DNA from: Soehngenia longivitae
Lineage (GTDB): Bacteria > Bacillota > Clostridia > Tissierellales > Tissierellaceae
Reading direction: 5' to 3'
NCBI RefSeq assembly: GCF_004684055.1
Contig: NZ_SRIB01000003.1
Span: forward strand, 1-64,000
Length of the DNA: 64,000 nucleotides
Position numbers and translations under genes: made by a program. The notes beneath the pieces were generated by a model. That model made no database searches. It was not told where the DNA came from and saw nothing but the letters and a program-made list of their open reading frames with translations. Shown in pieces: positions 26,037 to 34,276 of the stretch; position 1 is the first letter of the stretch; each line of letters opens with the position of its first letter.

Positions 26037-27113
26037 ATGACAAGCTACAAGATATTAACTATAAACCCAGGTTCAACATCAACTAAAATTGCAGTATTTG
26101 AAGATGAAAATCAAATATTTGAAGAAACTTTAAGACACGATGTAGATGTAATTAGTAAATACAATTTTATCGTTGATCAATACGGATTTAGAAAAGAGAT
26201 CATACTAAGTGCTCTAGAAAAAAACAACATCAAATTAGAAGATCTAGATGCAGTAGTAGGAAGGGGTGGCTTATTAAAGCCAATTGAAAGCGGTACTTAT
26301 GAAGTAAATGAAACTATGTTAAATGATTTAAAACAAGCTAAATATGGAGAACATGCATCAAACCTAGGAGCTCTTTTAGCATATGAAATAGCAAAATCCA
26401 TTGGGAAAAAAGCATATATAGTTGACCCGGTTGTCGTCGATGAATTAGATGATGTAGCACGTATCTCAGGCTTGAACTTAATAGAAAGGCGAAGTGTACT
26501 ACATGCACTAAACCAAAAAGCTGTAGCAAGAAGGTTTGCAAAAGAAATAAATAAAAAATATGATAATCTAAATTTGATAGTTACGCACTTAGGTGGGGGA
26601 GTATCTGTAGGGGCTCATAAAAAAGGAAGAGTTGTAGAAGTAGCAAATGCTCTAGACGGAGATGGACCTTTTTCGCCCGAAAGGACAGGAGGGTTGCCTG
26701 TCGGGGATTTGATAACTCTTTGTTTTTCAGGTAAGTATACAAAAGAAGAAATAAAGAAAATGCTGGTAGGCAAAGGTGGATTAGTTTCATATTTAGGAAC
26801 TAACGATGCTAGAGAAGTAGTAAAGAAGATAGAGAGTGGAGATAAATACTCAGAATTAGTGTTCTATGCTATGGCATATCAAATCAGCAAAGAAATTGGG
26901 GCATGTGCTGCTGTATTAAAAGGTGAAGTCGATCAAATAATACTCACAGGAGGCATAGCGTACAATGAAACATTTACAACATGGGTAAAAGAGATGGTTG
27001 GGTTCATTGCTCCAATCACAATTTATCCAGGAGAAGATGAATTGAAAGCATTGGCGTTAGGTGGGCTTAGAGTGTTAAAAGATGAAGAAAAATCAAAGGA
27101 ATACATTGGCTAG
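26037..27113 (+). CDS. buk: butyrate kinase (second copy)
   Basis: Second acyl-phosphate kinase of the cluster, 358 residues, with the same motifs as the first: TINPGSTSTKIAVFEDE, DAVVGRGGLLKPIESGTYEV, VTHLGGGVSVGAHKKGRVVE and IILTGGIAYNETF. The two copies are clearly paralogous but diverged throughout. It is placed 9 bp after ptb with AGGAGGATGA upstream. Having two kinases round one transferase suggests separate use of straight and branched acyl-phosphates, which is inference. Confidence 0.95.
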   Translation: MTSYKILTINPGSTSTKIAVFEDENQIFEETLRHDVDVISKYNFIVDQYGFRKEIILSALEKNNIKLEDLDAVVGRGGLLKPIESGTYEVNETMLNDLKQAKYGEHASNLGALLAYEIAKSIGKKAYIVDPVVVDELDDVARISGLNLIERRSVLHALNQKAVARRFAKEINKKYDNLNLIVTHLGGGVSVGAHKKGRVVEVANALDGDGPFSPERTGGLPVGDLITLCFSGKYTKEEIKKMLVGKGGLVSYLGTNDAREVVKKIESGDKYSELVFYAMAYQISKEIGACAAVLKGEVDQIILTGGIAYNETFTTWVKEMVGFIAPITIYPGEDELKALALGGLRVLKDEEKSKEYIG

Positions 27114-27121
27114 GTGAATAA

Positions 27122-27796
27122 ATGTTAAACGATAAAAGGATTAGAATCATAACAGGCCACTATGGAAGTGGAAAAACTGAATTTAGTTTAAATTATGCTA
27201 TAAAATTAAGCGAATTAAATAAAAAAGTAGCACTTTGTGATTTAGATGTAGTAAATCTCTATTTTAGAAGCAGAGAAAAGGAAGATTTATTAAAAGAAAA
27301 AGGCATACGGGTAATAGCTAGTTCCATGCGAGGCAACGCAGTTGACATACCTGCAATATCAAGTGAAGTATTAGCGCCGATTGAAGATAAATCATATGAT
27401 GCGGTGTTTGATGTAGGCGGAGATCCAGCAGGAGCTAGGACACTGGGTAGATACAATCCCTATTTAAAAGAAGACGACTATGATATGCTCATCGTAGTAA
27501 ATGCAAACAGACCTGAGACTATGACAAAGGACAAAGTGATAGAATATATTGTAAGGATTGAAGATACATCTAGACTTAAAGTAACAGGACTAATAAACAA
27601 CACTCACATGCTAAAACAAACTCAAGTAAATGATGTATTAAAAGGCTATGAATTAGTAAATGAGGTATCTTTGGCTACAGGCCTTGATATAAAATATAAT
27701 GTATGCTTGGAAGCACTTAAAACAAAATTACCAACAAATTTAAAAGGAGAAATTTTTCCCATAAAGCTATATATGCGGGAAGAATGGATGATTTAA
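27122..27796 (+). CDS. P-loop nucleotide-binding protein (MinD/CobQ-like)
   Basis: Cytosolic P-loop protein with a Walker A motif near residues 12-19 (GHYGSGKT), a deviant Walker A-type lead RIITGHYGSGKTEFSLNYA and an aspartate-rich LCDLDVVNLYFRSRE switch, as in the SIMIBI/MinD class. The core VFDVGGDPAGARTLGRY (about 99-115) is also distinctive. 224 residues. The biochemical role is unknown. It lies 8 bp after buk and 17 bp before the ferredoxin subunit of the oxidoreductase, so a maturation or regulatory role for that enzyme is plausible but unproved. Confidence 0.75.
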   Translation: MLNDKRIRIITGHYGSGKTEFSLNYAIKLSELNKKVALCDLDVVNLYFRSREKEDLLKEKGIRVIASSMRGNAVDIPAISSEVLAPIEDKSYDAVFDVGGDPAGARTLGRYNPYLKEDDYDMLIVVNANRPETMTKDKVIEYIVRIEDTSRLKVTGLINNTHMLKQTQVNDVLKGYELVNEVSLATGLDIKYNVCLEALKTKLPTNLKGEIFPIKLYMREEWMI

Positions 27797-27813
27797 AAGG
27801 GGGATTCTAGAAA

Positions 27814-28041
27814 ATGGCGAAAGCAAGTGGCAGAGTCACATTTGATGAAGACATGTGCAAAGGCTGTGGACTTTGCGTAACAGTTTGTCCAGTAGACATC
27901 ATACAACTTGACACTGGGAAACTAAACAAAAAAGGATATTATCCAGCAAGCGTCAAAGAAGAAGACATGGGAAAATGTATTTCTTGTGTAAACTGCGCAA
28001 TGATATGCCCAGATGTCGTTATCACAGTAGAAAGATTATAA
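27814..28041 (+). CDS. 2-oxoacid:ferredoxin oxidoreductase, ferredoxin (delta) subunit
   Basis: Small iron-sulfur subunit carrying electrons from the thiamine site to external ferredoxin. Two [4Fe-4S] motifs are complete: C15, C18, C21, C25 (CKGCGLCVTVCP) and C55, C58, C61, C65 (CISCVNCAMICP). 75 residues. First gene of the four-subunit set, 12 bp before the alpha subunit, with AAAGGGGG upstream of its ATG. VorD or KorD are both possible names. Confidence 0.93.
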   Translation: MAKASGRVTFDEDMCKGCGLCVTVCPVDIIQLDTGKLNKKGYYPASVKEEDMGKCISCVNCAMICPDVVITVERL

Positions 28042-28053
28042 GGAGGGTCACAT

Positions 28054-29115
28054 ATGTCAAAAGTTCTCATGAAAGGGAATGAAGCTGTTGGAGCGGCTGC
28101 AATTGCCGCAGGGTGTAGATATTTCTTTGGCTACCCAATAACACCACAAAGTGAAGTTCCTGAGTACTTATCCAGAGAATTACCAAAAGTTGGAGGAGTA
28201 TTTGTTCAAGCTGAATCAGAAGTTGCAGCTATAAATATGGTTTATGGTGCTGCAGGAGCAGGAGGAAGAGTTTTAACATCATCATCAAGTCCAGGAATTG
28301 CATTGAAACAAGAAGGAATATCATATCTTGCAGGTGCTGAATTACCATGTGTCATCGTTGATATGATGAGAGGTGGACCAGGGCTTGGAAGCATTCAACC
28401 ATCACAAACAGATTACTTTTTAGCAACAAGAGGAGGCGGAAATGGAGACTATAGACTTCTTGTACTTGCTCCTTCAGATGTACAAGAACTAGTTGATCTT
28501 ATAATGCTTGGATTTGACCTTGCTGATGAATATAGAAATCCCGTCATGATATTAGGCGATGGCATGATAGGCCAGATGATGGAACCAGTTGAGTTTAAAG
28601 AAGATTTAAAAAGAGAAATTCCTGAAAAGCCTTGGGCTACTACAGGTACAAAAGGTCAAAGAAAACCTAATATTATAAATTCTCTTTACCTTGAAGCAGA
28701 ATTACTTGAAGAACATAACCATCATCTTCAAGCAAAATATGAGAAGATGAAACAAAATGAAGTAAGAGTAGAAACTTACAACATAGAAGATGCTGACTTG
28801 GTCTTTGCTGCATATGGGACAACCGCACGTATAGTAAAGACTGCGATTGCAAAATTAGAGGAAGAAGGGTATAAAGTAGGGCTTATCAGACCAATCTCAC
28901 TTTTCCCCTATCCATATGACTCATTTAAAAACATCAATCCCAACTGCAAAGGTATACTAACGGTTGAAATGAATGCAGGACAAATGTTAGACGATGTAAA
29001 GATAGCAGTAGAAGGCAAGATTCCAACACACTTCTATGGAAGAACAGGTGGAATGGTACCAGGACCTGCTGAAATTGCTGATAAAGCAAGGGAAATTTTA
29101 GGAGGTGACAGATAA
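28054..29115 (+). CDS. 2-oxoacid:ferredoxin oxidoreductase, alpha subunit
   Basis: Alpha subunit (pyrimidine-binding side) of an enzyme that oxidatively decarboxylates a 2-oxoacid to acyl-CoA with reduction of ferredoxin. MKGNEAVGAAAIAAGCRYFFGYPITPQSE, QAESEVAAINMVYGAAGAG and SSSPGIALKQEGISYLAG are typical. 353 residues, without a fused gamma domain. The neighbouring ptb and buk genes favour 3-methyl-2-oxobutanoate (VOR) over 2-oxoglutarate (KOR), but sequence alone does not settle it. It shares one base with the beta gene. Confidence 0.9.
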   Translation: MSKVLMKGNEAVGAAAIAAGCRYFFGYPITPQSEVPEYLSRELPKVGGVFVQAESEVAAINMVYGAAGAGGRVLTSSSSPGIALKQEGISYLAGAELPCVIVDMMRGGPGLGSIQPSQTDYFLATRGGGNGDYRLLVLAPSDVQELVDLIMLGFDLADEYRNPVMILGDGMIGQMMEPVEFKEDLKREIPEKPWATTGTKGQRKPNIINSLYLEAELLEEHNHHLQAKYEKMKQNEVRVETYNIEDADLVFAAYGTTARIVKTAIAKLEEEGYKVGLIRPISLFPYPYDSFKNINPNCKGILTVEMNAGQMLDDVKIAVEGKIPTHFYGRTGGMVPGPAEIADKAREILGGDR

Positions 29116-29861
29116 TGGCGGTTATATTTCAAAAAACCAGAGGCTTAACTGATGTTCCAACTCACTACTGCCCAGGCTGTACACATGGAATTATTCACAG
29201 ACTCGTAGCAGAAAGTCTAGAGGAACTAGGAGTTTTAGACGATGCAATTGGAGTAGCACCAGTAGGTTGCTCTGTAATGGCATATAAATACTTTAACTGT
29301 GATATGCATGAAGCAGCTCATGGAAGAGCACCAGCTGTTGCAACAGGGATAAAAAGAGTAAGACCAGATAATTTCGTATTCACATATCAAGGAGATGGAG
29401 ACTTAGCTTCCATTGGGACCGCAGAAATTGTACATGCTGCACACAGAGGAGAAAAGATATCAACAATATTTGTTAACAATGCAATATATGGTATGACTGG
29501 TGGACAAATGGCACCTACAACTCTTGTAGGCCAAAAAACAACAACCTCTCCATATGGTAGAGATAAAGCAACCCAAGGCAGCCCAATTAGAATGTCAGAA
29601 TTACTTGCAACCATAGAAGGAGCAGTATTTGTTGAAAGAGTAGCAGTAGACACACCAGCAAATATAAGAAAAGCAAAAAAAGCAATTAAAGAATGCTTTC
29701 AAGTACAAATAGATAAAAAAGGTTTTGGCATAGTAGAAGTACTTTCAACTTGTCCTACAAACTGGGGACTAACACCACCAGAAGCACTAAAATGGCTTGA
29801 GAAAAATATGATACCATATTATCCTTTAGGGAATTTTAGAAGACCAGAGGAGGTAAAATAG
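29115..29861 (+). CDS. 2-oxoacid:ferredoxin oxidoreductase, beta subunit (thiamine diphosphate)
   Basis: TPP-binding subunit. The motif GDGDLASIG starts at residue 93 and the paired NN at 121-122 completes the GDG-X(26)-NN thiamine motif (IFVNNAIYGMTGGQMAPTT). The N-terminal THYCPGCTHGIIHRL and GVAPVGCSVMAYKY hold cysteines typical of KorB/VorB. 248 residues. The ATG overlaps the alpha stop codon (TAATG). Confidence 0.93.
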   Translation: MAVIFQKTRGLTDVPTHYCPGCTHGIIHRLVAESLEELGVLDDAIGVAPVGCSVMAYKYFNCDMHEAAHGRAPAVATGIKRVRPDNFVFTYQGDGDLASIGTAEIVHAAHRGEKISTIFVNNAIYGMTGGQMAPTTLVGQKTTTSPYGRDKATQGSPIRMSELLATIEGAVFVERVAVDTPANIRKAKKAIKECFQVQIDKKGFGIVEVLSTCPTNWGLTPPEALKWLEKNMIPYYPLGNFRRPEEVK

Positions 29862-29863
29862 TT

Positions 29864-30421
29864 ATGGAAGAGAGAATAATAATCGCTGGCTTTGGTGGGC
29901 AAGGAGTAATGGCAATAGGTCAAATGCTAACTTATGCGGGAATGATTGAAGGGAGAAAAGTATCTTGGCTTCCATCATATGGACCTGAGATGAGAGGAGG
30001 CACTGCAAATTGCAATGTCATAATCTCAGACAAACCAGTTGGTTCACCATTAGTTGAAGAAGCAAATTCAGTAATCATACTAAATAAACCGTCATTAGAT
30101 AAATTTGAAGGTAATGTGATAAAAGGAGGAAACCTCTTTATAAATACCTCTCTAATTGATAGAAAATCAACAAGAGATGATATAAATGTATATTACATTC
30201 CTGCAAATGATATTGCAACAGAATTAGAAAATCCCAAAGTAACAAATATGGTCATGCTAGGGGCATATTTGGAAGTGACAAAAGCTGTTTCTTTAGAATC
30301 TATATATGAAGCATACGGCAAAGTCTTTGGAGAGAGTAAACTCAACCTTCTTCCAATAAATAAAGAAGCAATGGAAAGAGGAGCAAAACTCATCAGAGAA
30401 CAAATAAAAGTAGAAGCTTAA
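29864..30421 (+). CDS. 2-oxoacid:ferredoxin oxidoreductase, gamma subunit
   Basis: Gamma subunit (POR_N-type domain) that completes the four-subunit enzyme. The N-terminal IIIAGFGGQGVMAIGQMLTYAG and SWLPSYGPEMRGGTANCNVIIS motifs are diagnostic. 185 residues. It starts two bases after the beta stop, with GAGGAGG upstream, and is followed by a hairpin, so it is the last gene of the fermentative operon that may start at cdaA or buk. Confidence 0.93.
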   Translation: MEERIIIAGFGGQGVMAIGQMLTYAGMIEGRKVSWLPSYGPEMRGGTANCNVIISDKPVGSPLVEEANSVIILNKPSLDKFEGNVIKGGNLFINTSLIDRKSTRDDINVYYIPANDIATELENPKVTNMVMLGAYLEVTKAVSLESIYEAYGKVFGESKLNLLPINKEAMERGAKLIREQIKVEA

Positions 30422-30424
30422 ATT

Positions 30425-30462
30425 AAGCGTAGGGGACGGATTATATCCTCTACGCTTCTTTA
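30425..30462 (+). terminator. terminator of the oxidoreductase operon
   Basis: Twelve-base stem AAGCGTAGGGGA / TCCTCTACGCTT with one G-U pair and a 9-nt loop, followed by a short CTTTA stretch; moderate strength. Confidence 0.7.
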
Positions 30463-30483
30463 AATAATGATAGGAGGCTTTTT

Positions 30484-31725
30484 ATGCAATTTGATATTAT
30501 AGAAGGAATTAACACATTATCATTAGACTTAATAGCTACGTTAGCACTTTCAGTGCTACTGCTTATGCTTGGATACGCAATAAGAGGAAGAATTAAATTT
30601 TTACAAAAATTTTGCATACCCGCACCAGTTATTGGCGGATTATTGTTTTCTATAATTGTATTTATACTTAGACAAAATAAAGTGGCTTATATTCAAATGG
30701 ACACTGTGCTTCAGACACCACTTATGATTATGTTTTTTACAACAGTAGGAATCACAGGGAGTTTTAAGGTGATAAAAAAAGGTGGTAAAATATTAATCAT
30801 CTACTGGGCTTTGACATCACTACTTGCCGTTATCCAAAATTTCATAGGCATAAGCATTGCAAAGTTAACAGATATAAATCCTATGTTTGGCATTATGGCA
30901 GGGTCTGTTTCTATGATAGGAGGGCATGGTGGAGCAGCAGCATTTGGTGAGACCGCAGAGAAAGTGATGGGAGTCTCAGGCTCGACAGCAGTAGCCATGG
31001 CAGCAGCAACATTCGGGCTAATATCTGGAAGCCTAATAGGTGGACCAATTGCTAGATTTTTAATAGAAAAACATAAACTAAAAGCAAGGGACTCTGAAAT
31101 AGTACTTGAAGAAACCACAAAAGAAGAAAGCAAGTACCCAATGGATTATACTGGAATTATGTTTAACTTGACAATAATTGTCACAATAATGGTGATTGGC
31201 TCGATAATAAGCAATGCATTCACCTCATTTATAAAAAGTATTGGGCTAGGAGAAATTGTTCTTCCGGCATATGTGGGAGCTATGTTTGTAGCTATCATAT
31301 TTAGAAACATAAACGATAAATTTCATTGGTTCGATCTTGACTATAATATAATTGACATAATGGGAGATGTGTCTCTCGGAATTTTTCTATCGATGGCACT
31401 AATGACATTGAAATTGTGGGAACTTATAGGAGTAGCAGGACCAATGTTTATCATTTTGTTTGCCCAAGTTTTATTCATCAGTTTCTATACAATATTTATT
31501 GTATTTAGACTTTGTGGCAAAGACTATGACGCTGCAGTTATGGTTTCTGGCATGTGTGGGCACGGTCTCGGAGCAACACCAAACGCTATGGCAAATATGA
31601 ACTCTGTAACAAGTAACTATGGTTATTCTGCAAAAGCATTTTTGATAGTGCCATTAGTAGGTTCATTCCTTGTAGACATGGTTAACATACCGAACGTGTT
31701 GACCTTTATGAACTTAATTATGTAA
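30484..31725 (+). CDS. gltS: sodium/glutamate symporter
   Basis: Integral membrane Na+-coupled glutamate uptake protein of the ESS/GltS family. 413 residues with about ten membrane helices in two inverted halves, each with a glycine/serine-rich reentrant segment: GSVSMIGGHGGAAAFGE (about 140-156) and VSGMCGHGLGATPNAMANM (about 355-373). The opening LDLIATLALSVLLLMLGYAI and PAPVIGGLLFS fit. It has an AGGAGG site. Glutamate import suits the amino-acid-fermenting setting, but no glutamate catabolic gene is beside it. Confidence 0.93.
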   Translation: MQFDIIEGINTLSLDLIATLALSVLLLMLGYAIRGRIKFLQKFCIPAPVIGGLLFSIIVFILRQNKVAYIQMDTVLQTPLMIMFFTTVGITGSFKVIKKGGKILIIYWALTSLLAVIQNFIGISIAKLTDINPMFGIMAGSVSMIGGHGGAAAFGETAEKVMGVSGSTAVAMAAATFGLISGSLIGGPIARFLIEKHKLKARDSEIVLEETTKEESKYPMDYTGIMFNLTIIVTIMVIGSIISNAFTSFIKSIGLGEIVLPAYVGAMFVAIIFRNINDKFHWFDLDYNIIDIMGDVSLGIFLSMALMTLKLWELIGVAGPMFIILFAQVLFISFYTIFIVFRLCGKDYDAAVMVSGMCGHGLGATPNAMANMNSVTSNYGYSAKAFLIVPLVGSFLVDMVNIPNVLTFMNLIM

Positions 31726-31728
31726 AAA

Positions 31729-31748
31729 GAGTAGGGATATCCCTACTC
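31729..31748. terminator. bidirectional terminator between gltS and fabZ
   Basis: A 20-bp perfect palindrome, GAGTAGGGATATCCCTACTC, overlaps the fabZ stop codon. Its AAAAA left flank gives a U run for the minus-strand transcript; the gltS side has a weaker T stretch. Confidence 0.75.
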
Positions 31749-32174
31749 TCCTATTGCAAACATAAACTCACCACTTGCAGCTTTTTTATCTCTCACATAA
31801 GCTACACCTTCACCAATACCAATACTACCTCTCACTCTTGTTATGCTCACTTCAATCTCTAAAATATCTCCAGGTAAAACTTTTTCTTTAAACCTAAAAT
31901 TATTCACACCTGCAAAATAAGCAGTCTTTCCACGGTACTCCTCTTTAGAAAGGATTATCACAGCTCCTACTTGAGCCATAGTTTCAATTAAAATAACCCC
32001 AGGCATGACTGGATTATTTGGAAAGTGACCTTCAAAGTATGGTTCATTGATAGTCACGTTTTTAAACCCCTTTCCACTCAAACCTTCATCATCTACATCA
32101 ACCCGGTCTACAAATAAAAAAGGAAACCTATGAGGTAAGATGCTCATTATTTCCTTTATACCAAAGCTAGTCAT
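31743..32174 (-). CDS. fabZ: 3-hydroxyacyl-ACP dehydratase FabZ
   Basis: Dehydrates 3-hydroxyacyl-ACP to trans-2-enoyl-ACP in type II fatty acid synthesis. Catalytic H50 (GHFPNNPVMPG) and E64 (LIETMAQ) are visible, with the substrate-helix motif LPHRFPFLFVDRV near 13-25. The 143-residue length is normal. It is transcribed away from the fabH operon, sharing a short regulatory gap, and supplies the step missing from that operon. GAAGGAG precedes the ATG. Confidence 0.95.
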   Translation of the reverse strand: MTSFGIKEIMSILPHRFPFLFVDRVDVDDEGLSGKGFKNVTINEPYFEGHFPNNPVMPGVILIETMAQVGAVIILSKEEYRGKTAYFAGVNNFRFKEKVLPGDILEIEVSITRVRGSIGIGEGVAYVRDKKAASGEFMFAIGE

Positions 32175-32230
32175 ATACTCACTCCTTCAAAAAAATAAAT
32201 TATTGATTAATAAAAAAAATTGTAGTATAC

Positions 32231-32283
32231 TTAACCTAAAATTTGCCTTTAAACTAATATTATGATAATATATATTAGGTTAA
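32231..32283. promoter_or_regulatory. divergent fab control region with inverted repeats
   Basis: A good promoter for fabH, TTGCCT (32243-32248), 17 bp, TAATAT (32266-32271), is flanked by inverted arms TTAACCTAA (32231-32239) and TTAGGTTAA (32275-32283). A perfect 7-1-7 palindrome ATATTATGATAATAT (32257-32271) covers the -10. A weak minus-strand -10 TATACT (32229-32224) may serve fabZ. It probably binds a fatty acid synthesis repressor, whose identity is unknown. Confidence 0.6.
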
Positions 32284-32324
32284 AATGCAAATTAATTACA
32301 ATGATAGTAATAGGAGGTGGGCAT

Positions 32325-33323
32325 TTGCAAAATAGAAATGTAGGCATATCAGGGATAGGAAGTTTTATACCTGAGAAAGTATTGACAAATAATGACCTGT
32401 CAAAGATAGTAGACACAAGCAATGAATGGATAGTTTCAAGAACAGGCATAGAAGAAAGGCATATAGCAGATGAGTTTACTGCAACATCTGACTTAGCTAC
32501 AAAAGCAGCACAAAATGCAATAAAAGATGCTAATATAGACCCAAAAGAAATTGATTTAATAATCGTAGCAACAGCAACACCAGATCATTTCTTCCCTGCT
32601 ACAGCAGCGATAGTTCAAAAAAACATAGGGGCAGTAAATGCAGCAGCATTTGACATGAGTGTAGGTTGTTCAGGCTTTGTATATGCAATGGTCACAGGTG
32701 CAAACTTTATAGCAACAGGTATTTACAATAAAGTACTAGTTATAGGAGCAGAAACACTAAGTAAAATTACAAACTGGAATGACAGAAATACTTGCGTATT
32801 GTTTGGAGATGGTGCAGGAGCATGTATATTGGAACCATGTGACGAAAGTTTTGGAATATTAGCTTCAGAGCTTGGGTCAGATGGTGCCAATGGCGAGTGC
32901 TTGATTATGCCAGCTGGAGGATCCAGAATGCCAGCAACAGCTAAAACAGTAGAAGAAAATCTTCACACTATAAAAATGGATGGAAAAGAAGTATTTAAAT
33001 TTGCTGTAAGAGTTATGGACAAATCAACCGTAAGGGTGTTAGAAAAAGCAGGTCTTAAAAAAGAAGATATAGACTATTTTATTCCTCATCAAGCAAATAT
33101 AAGGATAATTGATGCAGGACTAAAAAAACTTGAATTAAGCAAAGACAAGACTATATTAAACATAAATAAGTATGGGAACATTTCATCAGCATCTATACCA
33201 GTAGCCTTGGATGAGCTTTCTAAATCTAAGAAACTAAAAAAGGGAGACAACTTACTCTTGGTAGCTTTTGGAGCAGGATTAAGCTGGGCTTCTGTTGTTA
33301 TGCGTTGGGCAAAGGAGGATTAA
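32325..33323 (+). CDS. fabH: 3-oxoacyl-ACP synthase III
   Basis: Starts fatty acid synthesis by condensing acyl-CoA with malonyl-ACP. The catalytic triad is seen as C115 (DMSVGCSGFVYAM), His in IPHQANIRII and Asn in NKYGNISSASIP. 332 residues from TTG 32325, which lies 5 bases after AGGAGGTG; an upstream ATG at 32262 would put the promoter -10 inside the gene. First gene of fabH-K-D-G-acpP-F. Branched acyl-CoA from the 2-oxoacid oxidoreductase could be its primer, which is inference. Confidence 0.95.
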   Translation: MQNRNVGISGIGSFIPEKVLTNNDLSKIVDTSNEWIVSRTGIEERHIADEFTATSDLATKAAQNAIKDANIDPKEIDLIIVATATPDHFFPATAAIVQKNIGAVNAAAFDMSVGCSGFVYAMVTGANFIATGIYNKVLVIGAETLSKITNWNDRNTCVLFGDGAGACILEPCDESFGILASELGSDGANGECLIMPAGGSRMPATAKTVEENLHTIKMDGKEVFKFAVRVMDKSTVRVLEKAGLKKEDIDYFIPHQANIRIIDAGLKKLELSKDKTILNINKYGNISSASIPVALDELSKSKKLKKGDNLLLVAFGAGLSWASVVMRWAKED

Positions 33324-33324
33324 C

Positions 33325-34275
33325 ATGATAAAGACTAGAGTGACAGAGCTACTAGGCATTGAATACCCCATCATTCAAGGGGGCATGGCATGGGTAGCAA
33401 CACACGAGTTAGCAGCAGCAGTCTCACAAGCTGGAGGATTGGGTATAATAGCAGCAGGGAATGCACCAAAAGAAGTGATAAGAGATGAGATAAGAAAGGT
33501 AAAAAAACTTACAAATAAGCCATTCGGCGTAAATATAATGTTACTTTCACCTTTTGTAGATGAAGTAGTAGACACAGTGCTTGAAGAAGGAGTGCCTGTA
33601 GTAACTACAGGTGCAGGGAACCCTGGAAAATACCTTGAAAGATTTAAAGAAAAAAACATAAAAGTAATTCCAGTAGTGCCAAGCGTTGCATTAGCTAAGA
33701 GAATGGAAAAAGAAGGAGTAGATGCAGTCATAGTGGAGGGGACTGAAGCAGGCGGGCACATAGGAGAATTGACTACTTTTGCATTGGTACCTCAAGTAGT
33801 AGACGCTGTGAGGATTCCAGTAATAGCAGCAGGTGGGATTGCTGATGCAAGAGGATTTGTAGCAGCATTTGCATTGGGAGCTGAAGGAGTGCAAATGGGA
33901 ACTAGATTTGTACTTTCCACTGAAGCTAAAGTACACGAAAACTATAAAAACTTACTTTTAAAAGCAAAAGATAGAGATGCTATAGTTACAGGAAGAACTA
34001 CAGGGCATCCAGTAAGAGTAATAAAAAATAAATTCACAAGGGAATTTTTAGAGTTAGAAAAACAAAATGCACCACTTGAAGAATTAGATAAATTTGGAGC
34101 AGGTAAATTAAGACTCGCGGTCGTAGAAGGCGATGTAGAACAAGGATCTGTCATGAGTGGGCAAATCGCTGGACTGATAAATGATATTAAACCATGTAAA
34201 GAAATAATAGAAGGTATATGTAGTGAAGCTGAAACAGTTATAAAAAACCTTTCTAAAATGGTAGGAGGGATATAA
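33325..34275 (+). CDS. fabK: enoyl-ACP reductase II (FMN)
   Basis: Flavin-dependent NAD(P)H enoyl-ACP reductase of the nitronate monooxygenase superfamily, which replaces FabI in many Firmicutes. Visible marks: EYPIIQGGMAWVATHELAAA, GVNIMLLSPF, VEGTEAGGHIGELTTFALVPQV, PVIAAGGIADARGF and LGAEGVQMGTRFV. 316 residues from ATG 33325, 7 bases after AAAGGAGG. The start follows the fabH stop by one base. No fabI is in the window. Confidence 0.95.
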   Translation: MIKTRVTELLGIEYPIIQGGMAWVATHELAAAVSQAGGLGIIAAGNAPKEVIRDEIRKVKKLTNKPFGVNIMLLSPFVDEVVDTVLEEGVPVVTTGAGNPGKYLERFKEKNIKVIPVVPSVALAKRMEKEGVDAVIVEGTEAGGHIGELTTFALVPQVVDAVRIPVIAAGGIADARGFVAAFALGAEGVQMGTRFVLSTEAKVHENYKNLLLKAKDRDAIVTGRTTGHPVRVIKNKFTREFLELEKQNAPLEELDKFGAGKLRLAVVEGDVEQGSVMSGQIAGLINDIKPCKEIIEGICSEAETVIKNLSKMVGGI

Positions 34276-34276
34276 T

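Noticed and set aside
32262-32324. Longer FabH start at ATG 32262
   Set aside because: It overlaps the predicted -10 box and start site, gives a non-family N-terminus, and the TTG at 32325 has an ideal ribosome binding site.
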